Shown here: positions 35,001-50,000 of the stretch, in pieces
How positions within the stretch are numbered: position 1 is the first letter of the stretch
Layout: each line of letters opens with the position of its first letter
Assembly: GCF_040869045.1 (NCBI RefSeq)
Contig: NC_090323.1
Location: forward strand, 267,410,392 to 267,474,391
Reading direction: 5' to 3'
Length of the DNA: 64,000 nt
Source: Eurosta solidaginis
Lineage: Eukaryota > Arthropoda > Insecta > Diptera > Tephritidae
Program-made: the position numbers and the translations under genes
The notes under the pieces: model-generated
Database searches by the model: none
What the model was told of the DNA's origin: nothing
The model's input: only the letters and a program-made list of their open reading frames with translations

Positions 35001-38000
35001 GCATCGTTGAGTACAGCACGTCGCTTTACAGACAAATCTTCCAAATTTTGCCACGATGAACGTAACTCATCAATTTTATGTTCAATATCTTTAACGCGAT
35101 CAGGATAACGTTTTAGCAAGTTTTGTGCACTGATTTCGTGCTCATCGATTTTTTGCTTAACTGCCGACATATCACGTTCCAAGGCGTCCTCACGTCGTAT
35201 AAGCGTTTCAACAGCTGCAAGATCGCGGCCGGTATCATCAGAGCTCATAGCTAATGCTTTTTCAGCAATACGATCGGATGTGTCGTCGACGTCGCGATTG
35301 AAAACGTGAATTTCATTCGCCTCCCCCAATAGCGCTCTATAGGCGCTGAGAGCACCTTGTAATTCGCGCCATTTGCTATTAAAGTCACGACGGCGCTTAT
35401 CAATATTTTTCGTCTCAGCTGGGACTTCGCCTTGACTAATGAGTTTATCAGCTAAATTATTGATGTGCTTAACGCGTTGATCATCGACGCGCATATCTGA
35501 GTCAACATCGTCTAGTTTACGTACGAGCGCATTGCAATGCTCCAAATCGCGTCCAGTGTCGCTAGCTTGAATCATCATTTCCTTATCACGCAACCATGCA
35601 GAAATTTTATCTAGTTGATTATTGAATTCCAATATATCTTGTGCTTCTTCGAGTCCACGCCCACGATTGTCCAACTCTTCGAGTAAACTCTTCCAAGTGG
35701 CAATCACGCGCTCTACTGCCACCTTAATTTCCTTTGAAGATTCATGCTGCTTCGTCAAGAGTATCAAACCGGTTTCTTGTATTTCTCGTATGCGTCCTTG
35801 ATTGGCGGCGACTTCGGCTTGGAAGGCTTGGTGTTTTTGCAATTTCTTAATTTTTTCATCTAAATTCGATGCTTCAGCATAAGAGGCTGCATCAGCCTCT
35901 AGCTTCTTCTTCTTCTCATTTATCCACGATTCAGCCTCAGCGCAGTCGCGTACGAACTGTGCATAAAGTAAGGCATCTTCCAATTTGTACCGACGCACAG
36001 CGCAAAGATCCTTCACCTTTTGACGACGCGTCAAGACACCTTGTAGTATAGTTTGTATGTTAGCGCTATCGTAGTGACGTTGCTCTATCAGCTTGCGCCC
36101 ATGCTCCTGCAACAAAGCCACCTTTTCTTCTTGCGTATGTATGAGACGTTCGAATTCGTCATGTTTCCTTATTTGATTTTGCACATCTTCAACGGTTTGT
36201 CCGAAATCTGAACTGCTTAGAGCAGCCTGTTGTGAGCTGGAAAGATTATCGATTTGTTTGGCATCGCGCAAGAAACAGAATAAATCTATCTTCTGTTCCA
36301 ACATAATCTTCTTCTTATTCCATGCAGCATGCAACTTTTGCCGCTCGTCCAACATAGCAGCACATTTTTCTTCAACTTCTGCAGCCGCATAGTGGCCAGT
36401 TTGCACCATTGAATCGCTTAACTCATTCAAGTAACGAAATTTATCTTCGCGCGCTTCAATTTCACCATAGATAGCATCATGCTGAATCTTTAATGCTGTC
36501 GCACCAGCTGCATCACTAACATGCTCTTCTGCTTGTAGTGCAGCGCGTAAATTCGATGACCAAGACATAATATCACGTACATCGGTGAGGAAAGATTGTA
36601 AATCTGAGCTGGCGGCTAAACGATCGCTGCGTGCACCTGAACGCTCTTTCAGATCATTCCAAGCTGTTACCACTTTATCTTGCTGTTGCGCTATGGCGGC
36701 AGCGTTCGAAGGATATTTCGCTTGCAGGCGCACCGAATCTTCAACTAAAACTTGCAGTTGTGCTTCTAAGGCAACGAGATCATTTTCGAAACCTTCGTGT
36801 TTCCGTAATAAAGCCAAAGCAGAGTTTAAATCTCGACCAAGCTCTGAAGAGAGTGCAGCATTTTTATCTTGAATGCGGAAGAGCGCCTCGGCAACATCAC
36901 GATGGAAGCGATGGATTTCACCTGCGGCATGCAATTTCTGTTCACGTTGAGTTAGTAGACCAATTAGATTATCCCAAGAATCCCTAGAACATATGCAAGC
37001 AAGTTTTATGTTTAGTTTCATACAAACGATCATATATAGAAGGTTTTTTCAACTCAAACTCACCTCAATTGTTCTTGACGCTTTTCGACATCTGTGGCGT
37101 ACGGGCTCTCGGTGTCTACCAGCTTTTTCGCTAATACTTCACACTGATTAACACGATCGGAACCCACCTCAACGCGATGCTTAAGATCATCGAATTTGTT
37201 TTGCAACAATTGCAAATGTTCATAATCTTGTCCGTAATCCTCGGATGATGCTGCTTGCTCTTGCTCCCTTATCCATTGTTCGACTTCATCCGATTCCAAA
37301 AAATATTCATGCATATACAAACTCTCCATCAAGCGCATTTGCCTTTGTGATGCCAACTTGTGTAATGATTTTAACATTTTCTCGATTAGTTGTTGTTTCG
37401 CAGTAAGAATTTTACTGTCTGGATGTGCGGCGGCTACCATAGCGGCACAATTGTGCCCCATTTCAGTAACAATACCAGAGTACGTGTCCAACTCCAGTTC
37501 GATTGTCTTGTGTTTGGTCAGCAATTTAGCGGCAGAATCGCGATCACGCCCATACTCCGTAGAGCGGAGGGCGTTGCTTCTCTCACCCAACCATGATTCA
37601 ATCTCACCGGCATCGGACAAGTACTGCTGAGCCTTTAATGACATCTCCAGCTTCTTACTGCGATCATTCGTATTACTCTCTAGATCAGCCCAAGCCTCCT
37701 CTAATTTGGCGCATAGTGCTTCAATATTTCCGCGTTCGGGATGTTTTTGTGAAATGAGAGTTTGACCCGATTGCAAAGCTTTGTTAATCATCGGTTGATG
37801 TCCTTTAATTTCGGCTTCAAGTTTTTTATGTTTCTTTGACAGCGTTTGTGCTTGATGTAAGTTTTGTCCCAATTCTTTGGACTTAGCTGCTGGCATATGA
37901 TCCTTAATCCATTGGAATTCAGCATCCAGTTCAAATACGAACTTATGATAGTTTAAGCTCTCCTCAAGCTCCTCACGCCGTTTTTGCACAGGACCGCGTA

Positions 38001-41000
38001 GTAGTTTGAAACGATTCTGTATATCTTTCGTTTCATCTTTGATGTGAACTGCATTAAAGTGTCCCTCGTGTGCCATTTCATCGCCGGTGCTAACAAGCTC
38101 GACAATTTTTTGTTCCCACACTGTTATCTCAGATTCGAGCATTTGGTGTTTATTTATTAAATCTTTGCAGCTGCGCAAATCATTACCGACATCTTTACTT
38201 CTTAAGGTAGCATCTAATTCGGACACTTTTTGTTTGGCATCATCAATTGCGCGATTGTGCTCACGCTGCGAGGCGGCCTGTTCTAATTTACGTCCTTTAT
38301 CCTCTGCGAGTGTGAGCAAGTCTTTCCACGTTTGATTCAAATCAACCATTCTGCTCTCTACAGCAGGAACACGATTATTTGCGGCTATCAATGCTTGGCC
38401 ATCTTTATTGATGTTACGCAATTGGCCTTCATTTGCGCGCAGCTCACGCTCGAAAGCCTTATGCTTCTGTAGTTTGCGTGGTAAATTTGTTAGATCGCGA
38501 TAACTTTCATCGCCGGCGATTTTCGTTTTATCGCTCAACCATACGGAGAGATCGTCAGCTTCAGCGGCAAATTTGTGAAAATCTTTTGAAGCTTGTAGCG
38601 AACGTTTGCGCTCAAATGCACGATCCTTAACTGCTTTTCTTTTGCCCAAAACTTGGTTGCGTCTATCGTCAATGCTGAAAGGTATGATTATTTTCGTAAA
38701 ATACTATGAAACCTATATAATTGTGAGTTTACTTACTATTTTTTATCGTAGTGATCGTTAGCAATTAATTTATCGGCATTATCGGAGAAGCCTTTCAGTA
38801 TTTTATCCTGCGCCATAAGACTCTTCTCAAAATCAAGGTGTCGCTTTAGTATAGCTTCTACTTCATCGAGTGAATTCTAAAATAAAATTCAGTTAGCCAC
38901 ATTATATTTAAGCTTTGACCAAACATCAACTTACGCCCAAGTTGCTGTATTCCAGAAATGCTTCGTGACTTTTTGTTGTTGCATCGATTTTATCTCCTTC
39001 TCTGTTGAATATTTGCAACTCAACGCATTGTTGTAACCATTTCTGCTTCTCTATCCATCCACGATGTATAGCATCTTGTTCGGCTCTTAGACGATCAATT
39101 ATTTTAACGGTTTCTTCCATATTTGGTTTGCCTTCTGAGAGTTGTATGCCCAAATTGATTACTTCAGCAAATTCATTTTCGTGAGCTTTGATGTCGTCGC
39201 CAAGGTCGTTGTGTTTCTTCAATAGATTATTGGCTGTTTCTACATCACGTGCTGACTCGTCGGCGTTCAACTGATCCTTTACGGAGTCGATCCAGGCCAG
39301 CAACGTTTTCGCACTAAAAGAGAAAATTGATGACTTGTCTTAGTAAAGCCTTCAGTGGAGCTGTGAGAGGAGTTTGAATGGCAGTCTAAGCATCCCAAGA
39401 AGACTGAATAATTTTTTTCGTTCGTCCAACCAGATATTTTCTACATAATCTTTCTCATTGAGAAATGAAAGATTAAACTCCTTTACATGCGACAGATTCC
39501 CTGAAACATCGACAAAGGAAGTTATAAATAGACTCATTTTCGTTCCCGCGACTTAAGTATCGGAACATTATTCGAAAATGAACTGTTACTTTAATGGTAC
39601 TCCCCAAAACCTTCGGATAGTGTTGTTGCCGTTAAACAAAACTAATCAGCTCCTTTTCTCTTCAACCTGATAGTTTCCTCAGGCAGAAAATCTTGGTAAA
39701 CGTCATCGTTCTTATAGCACCTTTAGTTATTTTGGGAAAGAAGCTTCTTCTTTTTCATCTTCTTATAGCGATAAAGGCGCTCTCCGAAGGTTTTGGCTAG
39801 AATTATTGATGTTGCTGGTCCTTTGCCGGGTATGGATAAGGTATGTTCCGGTAACAGGCACGATTAAGCCACTTACCCGACCATCTTGCAAATAATATTA
39901 TATGATCATATTGAACTATCTAGTCCATCCAGCTCACAACCTCGAGTTCCGGGCCTCGCCTGCTAAATATGTGTATGATACATTCATATTTGTAACAAGA
40001 TTCGCCTCGGTAGGTAATGTTTACATTTTGTTGGGGAAACTGTAACGCTAAACAAACTTTGTATGCGCTTAACAACCCTTTAATACCTTGAAAAGAAGCT
40101 CGTCCTAGTTGGAGTCCATGATTGACGAAGTCGATTAGACTACCTGACCTACAGTTACTTTAAGAATAGTGCAGGTCCATTATCCAGCCATCCGCGTACA
40201 TAAGAACTTCCAGGTCACTACCCCCAACCCCGCATGTTGTTGTGGTAATAATTTTTCTGAACACACGAACCTTCTGGTCTTTAGAGTTTAGTGATATCTC
40301 CCTTGACGCGTACGGCATTTTAGGAAACAATTGTTGTGATATCCGTTTATAGCAAATAAATACTTGTAACAATGGCAGCCTAGAACCGGAGAATCAACCA
40401 GTGCTACTTTTGACTGAGGAGGTAATGAAAAGTGAAGTCTTCTCTCGACAAACAAATAACAAACTCAATAAGCTTTCGTCATACCTGCCCTATTGTATGG
40501 CTTCGAGTTATGGATGGTGCTGAAAAGGGTGGAACGGCAAAAGAAAATTTTCGATATGTCCCGTGCTGTCAACTTAAAAATTTAATTCAGTAGAATTCAG
40601 GTAATTTTATTGTCGGCTGAACGACGCTAACCAGAACCTGAGAGCTTGCATCAACCAGTCTGAATGTCATTAAAATACCGACTTTTTCAAACAAATATTT
40701 ACCTGTTATTGAAAATTTGTTGTCCAACAGCGCTTTCAATGCGCGCCCTCAATTCACTGCCTTTGCCATGCACCTGTTTCCACATATCCAATACTTCCTG
40801 TTGTCTAGCCGTCACATTATTACGCTCAGCTGGATACGCATTCTTAACGCTGCATAAAAGATAATAGAAATATAGATCAATGAAAATAGGACCATTCGTA
40901 ATATCCGAATCCAAATAACTTACGAATTGCCCAAATAGTTTACACGGTTCACCTTCTCCTCAACAGGCGCCAACTCACGTTCCAAATTTTGATGACGTCT

Positions 41001-44000
41001 CTGCAGAGCTTGCACTGTCTTCAAATCTGGACTTATAACCGCTGTGTCTAGCTGTAACATTTTTTCATTCATCCAAACTTTAGCCTCATCGCACGTGCGA
41101 TTGAACAGATCCACACTGGATGCACCTTCTAAGCTCTTTTCACGTTGCACTTTCGCATTATTCAAACGTTGCCAAATTTGATGTATTTGCCGTTGACGTG
41201 CTATGACCTTGTCCAATTGTGAATGACCTTGACGACGGAAATTATCAACAGCACCATCAATCTCCTCGATACGTTTCGATGCGGCCGATAGATCTGTTAG
41301 GAATTTTTCAAATTTACGTTTTGCATTCTCAACACCTTCGCCATCATCTGAATTTATTATGCGCTCCTTTTCCTTCATCCACTTTTCAAAATCATCACAT
41401 TCACGGTAGAAACCGAACAGGTGTATGGAGTCCTCGAGTAACGCATGACGTTTCTGTGCTGTATCTTGTAGTTCATCATATGTGCTATTTATACGTTTCT
41501 GACGCTTCTCTACGCTGTCAGCATTCTCGTTAATACTGTTGGACAGGGCACGTCGCTTGACCAGTGGTTGAGGTGGCGCTGCAATTGGTTTAATGCGTTT
41601 CACTGGCACCACTTGGCGTACCAAAATGGTTTTCTTCACCTTTTGCAACGTTTTTATCTTCTCCGCTTTGGGTACAATGCAGGGGACGGCGCGTGGTTCA
41701 ATTTCGCGCACATAGTTGGCTGGTACAAAGCCCTCCAAGCCATTATCTTTACGCACGCACCACCAATCATCGTTCGTTTTAGACTTAAGCAACATTACCT
41801 CGCCCTTATCCATTTTCATGCCTTGGCCCTCGAAGGGGAACATTGAGCGTACGTGTGGCAACAGCTTCATTTCTGTCACTTTCTTGTGCTCCAACTTCTC
41901 TACCCATTCATCTTCCCACACCTCTTTCGGTACGAGGCGGGTCTCGTTGACCCATTCTTCTTGTTCGATCTCAGGCATTTCAGGTTCGGCAGCTGAGAGC
42001 TTGATTAATAAAGAAGTCGGAAAGTTAGTTGAGCAATTCAAAATTGTTTTGCATAAAAAAAACAACTAAGGAAGTCTACATCGGGCATATATTAAGGAGA
42101 AGCTGAAACAGAAATGCTTCTCTTCCAATTCGCGTCGTGCTCCTTAAATTTTCCCTACAAATTTTGGGGACGGGACCTACATATTTTATGCCGACTTCGA
42201 ACGGCATCTGCAAGGTAGATAAATTTTCACTGAGAAGCTTTTCATGCCAGAAATACACTCGGAGTGCTTGCAAATCACTTGCGAGGGGCGACCACGATGA
42301 TAAAAATGTTTTTCTGATTGAAAAATATATTTCTAAATTTTATGATGTTACTTTGCCCGGGAGTTGAATGCAGAACCCTCGGTGCGGTAGGCGGAGTACG
42401 CTACCACCACACCATGTATTTTCCCAAATTGCACAAAATATGTATCTTACATCATAAAATCTAATCACTAGGTATGTTCCATCACTTAATCGGCTTTGTC
42501 CATCAATTATACCAGTTTTTCAGTATTTCGACATCGAAAATGTGGGCATGGTTATAGTCTAATTTCGTCCATTTTCGATACCAATTTATTCTGGGTCCAA
42601 ATATGCCCAAGTTATCGTGTTAACGGACGGACGGACATGGCTCAATCAACATTTTTTACGGCGCCGATCATTTTGATAGTCTTCACTTATCTCAAATTCT
42701 TTTTACCATTACGGCCCACCTGCTGAGTATAAAAATCACGATACGTACCTCAAGCGTGCAAATACCAGCTTTGATAAGCTTTTCCGCCTGTTGATTTAAA
42801 TTTAAAATATCACCAGAATAGGCATTCAATTCGCCTTGTAGATCACGATGGCGTTGTAGTAGCGCTTGCGCTGAGGGTTCATCAGTACCATAGTCATTTG
42901 AGTTTACCAGAGCCATTTTTTCATTTAGCCAAGATTCTGCCTCATTGGCATCTGTATAGAATTGGTACGCCTCAGCAGCATCCTCAAGTTGACGACGTCG
43001 TATATCCACCAATTCTTCCAACGCCTTCCAATGCTCCGCCAATGATTCAATACGGCTTCTAATCTCAGCCGAACGCGGATGTTTCTCACCAATAAGCTTT
43101 TTGGCAGCCTCCAACATTTGTGTTGATTTTGGTTTGCGCACTTTTATCTCATCTTCAAGCGCTTTGTGCTTTTGTTGTAGTGAGAGCACAGCGCGCAAGT
43201 CTTTTGCTGTGATGCCGGTCTTGCAGATGCGTTGTTTGTCCACCAGCCAACCCTCTTCATTGTCGTAATCTTCCATGAAATGATAAAAGTTTCTTGCTTC
43301 TTCGAGGCAAGCGCGTCGCTTTGCGCACAACTTCAACAAACTGCAAAAATGAATTATATATTAACAACTTATTTTTGAATTACCGAACTTCATACTCACA
43401 TTGCATAGGCTTTCTCAAGGTCATCGAGTCGTTGCAAAAGCAAAGCTGCATCTTTTTGTTCCGATGTTTTATATGGCTGTGCTTGTCGGTTGAAACGTTT
43501 TAATGTTTCGCCATAAGTATTTACCTGCAATTCCTGCAACGAATGCGTCTGCAGTAATTCTTCGACACCCAACAAATGTGGCCCTACATCTTCGGAAGCG
43601 AATTGTGTTTGTAACTCTCTTATCGCTTCGGTTGTGCTGCCAATTTCACGCAATAAATTCATTAGTGTGCTCATTTGTGATAAATTCAAACGCTGATTTT
43701 CGAGCAGTTCTAGTAGCATACGCCATTTATCCATGACTTCTTCCTCGCGCTTCTTTACACGCTCCTTGCCATGATAATTTTCACGCTCCAACTCATTGGC
43801 CATAGCTGTTAAATCGTTAAAACGTTCCACGCGCGCCAATATATCCGCCGAAATGGCTTCGTGTTTTTTTAGTGTAGCGTCCACTTGACGCAAATAGCGT
43901 GGATCGGAGAGCACTTGAATCATCTCTTTGAGATAGCCTTCGCGCAGTACTGACTTCTTTTCGAATTTGTAATTTAATTGCTCTAATTTTTCTTGACGTA

Positions 44001-47000
44001 ATAATTCTTCGCGCAGCGCCACCTCGCGGTTATGCTCAGCATATTCAAGCAATTGCCACGCTTTTTCAATATCATTCACCAATTGACCTTCTTGTGGGTT
44101 GTAGGGCGGCTGATTGAGCGCTTTCAGTAGTGTGTTGATGGTAAAGAAGAGCGCTTCAATTTCACTACGCTCCTTATACCTATGTGAGAGAGAGCACGGA
44201 AGTTGAAAGAGAGAACATTTTTTTATAACTCGTTTATCACTTACTTTGGCGGTTTCTCAATTGTTCGATATTCTTTGAATGCCAACAATTCACGCTGTAT
44301 ACCTTCCAGAGAATTCGGAAAATCTCTTTGCTTCAATTCCAATGTCTTTTGTCTAATCCAACCTAAGAGATTTGTTGTGAGGCGCTCGTAATGAATTTTC
44401 TTGCGATCAGCATCCATCAACTGTCCCACAATCTTAATATACAAAGTAAGACAACGGATTATAACTTATTCCTACTGATATTCGATTTCGTATTCGTATG
44501 TCGATACAGCAGCGAACAGAAAAATCGCAGTGGCAGTTTTTATCAAATTTCATAAAAAAAAATTATTCTTCTTTTGTTCTTGTTATTTTACTGCAACTAT
44601 GCAAACCATTTCGAAAAATATTGAAACATTAGCGAAATACTCGAACTTTACATTTGCCGTTTTCTAAATTTGTAGTTTTTTAGCTTTATCAATTTAAGTC
44701 TAAACAGTAAGAGTTATAGGTCACCCAAAATTCGCATTGACTTTTAACAATTCTTACCGAAGGATGTTTCAGATTTCTTCAACATAAACACAATTTTCAC
44801 ACTACGTATGGAGAAAAATCTTAAACATCCTTCGAACAAAACGTATCAAAAATCAATGCGAAGTTTGAGAGACCCCTAACTCTTAAATTGATTGGACTAA
44901 AAAACTGCAAAATAAATTCAAAAAAATTCATTTATAACGTTCGAAAAATTCATAAAATTGTTTCGATTTTCCGAATTTTTTCGAAAAAGTGTTTGGGATG
45001 CACACCAATCAATCAGTTTCAGTAAATCGAAAATAAAAAAGACTAATTAAATTGAGAAATTCGATTGCTGAGTGGAATACTTATAAAAACAGAGTTTGAT
45101 TGATGATGTTTCAGAATCCGGTTGAAGAGTGCCATATTTCAGAACTTGTTTCAAAACCATTTTATCATAAATTCAAACCAATTTCAGCTAAGAAGGGTAG
45201 TTTTTAAAACAAGTTTTGAGATATGACGTTTTTCAGCTGATTGATTCGGTGCGTTTTGTATAAAATAACCTTAAGGTAGGATGATCTTAAAAAGTATACT
45301 AAGATAGGACCTTAGAGCTGGGCTAATCCGAATCTGGGTCCCGGTGGAGGGTTTTTTGCAAAACACACTCAACCGCCAGTGATTATTTTTCCACTTTTTG
45401 CAGTTAGGGCCGAACCACAACCCGTTAAGCATATTCTGATGGCGGATGCGGATTTCTGTTTTTTTTTTTGGCTGCTCACTAATGGCCCGAACGAAAAATT
45501 TCTAAATTTGATTGCTTTGACAAGGAATGACCTTTGAGAACCTTTGTCTTAATGAGCTGAAAAAATCTTGATATCAACCTTCGCTTTCATTCTGTATCTA
45601 TAATCCTGCTTTTAAAAATATTTTCGGCTCCGAACGACTCCGATTTATAACAGTCAAGGTCTGTCTCTACCGTAAAAAGCTTTCTAACATGAGTTAAGGT
45701 AACGTTTCACGCCCTTACAACAATAGCAAACTTATTAACAACTTCCTAAGTTTTTGTCACCATAGAAAATCATGTGATTAATGAAAATCAACAGCGTCTA
45801 GATATGCAAATTCTATGGGCTAGTCATTGAACCTCAGCGAGGCATCAAATAGAGCGTTAAACATTTCAATTACAGTATTTGAAGCTGAAGTATTGAGTTG
45901 CATCTATAACAGTTGTTATTGCAAAACTTAAGCGTATATGTAAAATATGGGTACGATTGCATTAGTGATGTAAGTATAAGGGAATTTAAAAAACCGGGTT
46001 TGTCAAGCTCGGTGACGGATACTTGAACGGATCCGGATTTGAGAGCTAGTTGTATAAGTCTGTATTGAATCCAGTAGGCACTGCTTCCAGGGACCAACGC
46101 TTCCAAAAAATCTCAGTAATGAGCGATTTATTTGAAATTTGGTACGTAGGCAACTTTTCCTCTACGTTAATATTTAATAATTTTTAAAGTTATATTTCTT
46201 AAGGCGCGTTATGAAAAAATGATGAGAGTGAAATTTTATAAAATGTGACGCAAAATTCTGAAGTTGAAAATGCAGTGTATGTTCGCTGTGAATTGTACGA
46301 GCAAACTTGCTTTGAATTGCGTGTATGTATATAGATGTACATCTATAAATCTTATAAAATAAAGTCGCTAAATGCCATGTATGCACGTAACTTCACACAG
46401 AATGCTCTGATTTTAAAACAGTTTTTTGCATTTGAAAGCTTAGCTACGTGAGATGGTACAGTTAATATAATTTGAAGGTATATATTATAGGGGCGTGGCA
46501 AATTGCCAAAATGTAGTAAAAAATCATAAAATTTTTGTTTACACAGCTATAACTTATAAACGGAAGGATGGATTTGAAAAATTCTACTTTTCAGTAAAAC
46601 TTTGAAATATTTACCTTCGTTCTGCATAAAAAACAAATACTTGATTCCTTTCTTATATCAGCCAAATTGTTTAAACAAAAGTAACATTTCTACCAAAAAA
46701 TTCGTGTGTGTGATTGTTCGGTGTCAACTATGCGCGCTAATTGCTTTTGAGTGAGGCATGATGCGACACATACGTACATATGTACATAGCATTCGCTGCG
46801 TTATTTAACTTCGAGCGTAGGTTTATAGGCATGTATGAATGTACATATGTATGTATTCTCATATCATATCAGCTTGACATAAATGTACATACCATACATA
46901 TTTATGCAACATAAATGGTTAATTGTTAATGCAACATAAAATGTTAAGAATGCATACATCATTGAAAAATAATCTTTCGTTAAAAATATTAAACATTTCC

Positions 47001-50000
47001 TCAAAATTCTTTGGTATTTTTGCAGGTATCACTATCACTACATATTATAAAACAAAGTCGCTTTTGCTGTCCCATGTCCCTTTGAATGTTTAAACCTTTA
47101 AAACTACGCAACTGATTTTCATGCGTTTTTTTAATAGATAGAGTGATTGAATAGTGGAGAAATACTGTTATTTTTGAAGTTTCTAATGTGTTACACTAGT
47201 TATAACTCAAGAACGGATGAACAGATTTGGCTGAAAATTGGTGGAGGTGTAGCTTAGAACCAGCAGACAGACATAGGATACTTTTTATCACGTTCTGGAT
47301 AGGGTCTTGAGATCAAAACGTGGACATGGGTAATCCTGGGATATGTTTGTACAATGTGGGCATCAAATGGAAGCTGTTTATGAGTATTTTGATACGGGGT
47401 ATTTTTCGTACCCGTGGGTGACTAGGGTCTCGAGATATAGGCCAAACTGTGGACCCGGGTACCCCTAGAATGTGTTTATAGAATATGGATAACAAATGAA
47501 AGCTGTTGATGAGTGCTTTAGTACAGGGTAGTATTCATACCTATTGGTGAATAGGGTATCGAGATTGAGGCCAAAACTTGGACCCGGATACCCATAGAAA
47601 GTGTTTATACAAGAAGGATAACAAATGAAAGCTGTTGATGAGTGCTTTAGTACAGGGTAATTTTCATATCTATCTGTGACTAGGGTCTTGATATATAGGC
47701 CAAAACGTGGATCAGGGTAACACTAGGATGTGTTTCTACATTATGAGTATCAAATTGAAGCTGTTGATGAGTGCGCAGGGTAGTTTTCATACCTATAGGT
47801 GACTAGGGTCTCGAGATATAGGCCAAAACGTGGACCAGGGTAACACTAGGATGTGCTTTTATATTATGGGTATCAAATTGAAGCTGTTGATGGGTGCTTT
47901 AGTACAGAGTAATTTATACCGCTGGGTGACTAGGGTCTCGAGATTTAGGCCAAAACGTGGACCCGGATACCCCTAGAATGTGTGTGTAATATGTATATCA
48001 AATGAAATCTGTTGCTCATTGTGATATTCGATTTAGTTGCATCAACCTGGCAAAACTGATAAATATGCATGCGAAGCCGAAAAAAAGCATGAATTGATAA
48101 TACCCACAAACCTATTTACATACGTCCTATTTGATTTGCCTGAAATTATATAAATTTGCCTATATTAGTATTTACGATCCTTTTTTCGGGGAAGTAGACC
48201 AAAGACGGGCTGGGAATGAGATTAGGACTAGGATAGGGACTGAGACTCGGAGTGGGACTGGAACTCGGAATGGGACTGGAACAAAATACATACCACCCTC
48301 TGGGACTGGCAGTAAGGGATGAAGAAGAATGGGAAAAACTTGAGAGAAGAGAAAAGAGGGAAGGATAAGGAGACTGAGAAAGAGATATAGTGAGACGAAA
48401 CTCGAGATAGATGAAGCGAAAAAGACGGAGGGAGGAGTGAATAAAATGATTAAGAAGAAGTGAAGAGGGGAGGGCAGAGTTAGAGAGAAAAAGCTTATTA
48501 AAATGTATGCAGATAGACCAAATTTAGGGAAGAACAACGTCTGCCGAGTCTGCTAGTATGTATATATTCGTAAAAAGCCAGCATTCTCTAGCGTTATTTA
48601 ACTTCGGGAGTGCATTTATAGGTATGTATTAATGTATGTATGGTTTTCATTTCATATCAGCTTGACATACATACATATTGTAACGAATTTAGGGAAATTC
48701 CACTTATTCCAAACCTTCTGCTGACGTTCGAATCGCTAAACTGTTGAATAAATAACTCCAATATTCAATAATGCAAAATGGTCTTTACTAGACTACTTTG
48801 AGAGTACTTCACAATAGCACTTAACTTCACAACCAATAGCGTGCTTAAATCAAAACTGACTAGTCATGCCTCAGCTTGCGCTGCTTTTATACTCTCGGTT
48901 TCCTCGTTCACCCATTTCTCCTAAGGTCTAGTAATTTCGGCAACTTTGTAGTTTGTAGCTATATGCGCGTGTATACGTGAGTACTACGTCGCTGATGATG
49001 ACATGCGTTTGTGAGTATCTCTCCGCTGCCTTGTATGCATGTATGTAAATGATGATTGATTTGTTTACGTACATACGAGTTGCTGCTTAGTATCGGCTTA
49101 GTGATGATAGTATCGCTTAGTAATATCGCTTAGTAATGATGTGTTAATGGTTAAGAATGCATATGGCTTTTGAAAAATACTCTTAAAAGCCAAATACTCT
49201 TTTTAGCCATCAGGTAAAACTATAAGCTCTGATTTTATGAAGCATTCAACTATTTCTGCTTATGAGCCTCAACCTATTGGAGCTCGGTCTACATATGTAA
49301 ATAATGGGTTCTGGGATCGTATACCATCAATCCCAAGTTTTCATATTACAAGCCTTCCAGATTCACATCCGCGACTTCATGATATTGTTTCAGGTCGTCA
49401 ACGGTCTGTTCCTATGTTGTTGTTGTAGCAATGCTCGCCCCACCTAATAGCCGCGTCCGATCACAAATTGTCATCAATATCCTCTAACGGGAGTCCAAGG
49501 AAACTTGCCGTTTCAACAGGGGTGGACCATAAGGAAAGGGGTGTTAGAGGCGTTGGTTCCACATTACAATTGAAGAGATGGTTGGTGTCATGTGGGGACA
49601 CATTGCAAGCGGGGCATACATTTTGTATGTCAGGGTTGATTCTGGATAGGTAAGAGTTTAACCTGTTACAGTATCCAGAACGAAGTTCAGCAAGAGTGAC
49701 ACGCGTTTCCCTGGGGAGTATGCGTTCCTCTTCCGCAAGTTTTGGATAATTTTCGTTAAGTACTGGATTCACCGGGCAATTCCCGGCATAAAGGTCCGAC
49801 GCCTGTTTATGGAGTTCACCAAGGACCTGCTTGTGTTTTTTCACTTCATGCGGCTGGGTTCTCAGGTGCCGTATTTCCTCAAAATGCTTACGAAGATGAC
49901 TCCTTAAGCCCCTAGGCGGTGCTGGTTCATCAATCAGATGTCTGTTGGGATGCCCAGGTTTCTGGGTATTCAACAGGAACTGTTTGGTCAGCATCTCATT

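Larger units (their letters stand above)
42000..42748 (-). other. kst: kst intron 8
   Basis: 749 bp, almost wholly repeats: a tRNA-headed SINE (42066-42416) and a GTTCGG-family repeat fragment (42495-42736). The repeat stops 13 bp before the donor of exon 8. Confidence 0.65.

Noticed and set aside
31085..37033. Taking the whole 1,982-codon frame as an exon or as a separate gene.
   Set aside because: The first 16 or so and last 6 codons lie beyond clear AG and GT splice borders (36983 and 31106) that join in phase with neighbouring kst exons.
40160..40372. Minus-strand frame containing [10 protein letters not shown], reminiscent of a reverse transcriptase YADD box.
   Set aside because: The second Asp is Gly, no neighbouring RT motifs are present, and the adjacent LINE-like phrase is on the other strand.
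49468..49653. Plus-strand frame [18 protein letters not shown]..., also seen at 4269-4466, 7773-7988 and 12170-12547 on the minus strand.
   Set aside because: It recurs only because it is the antisense of the LINE C-terminus in each copy.
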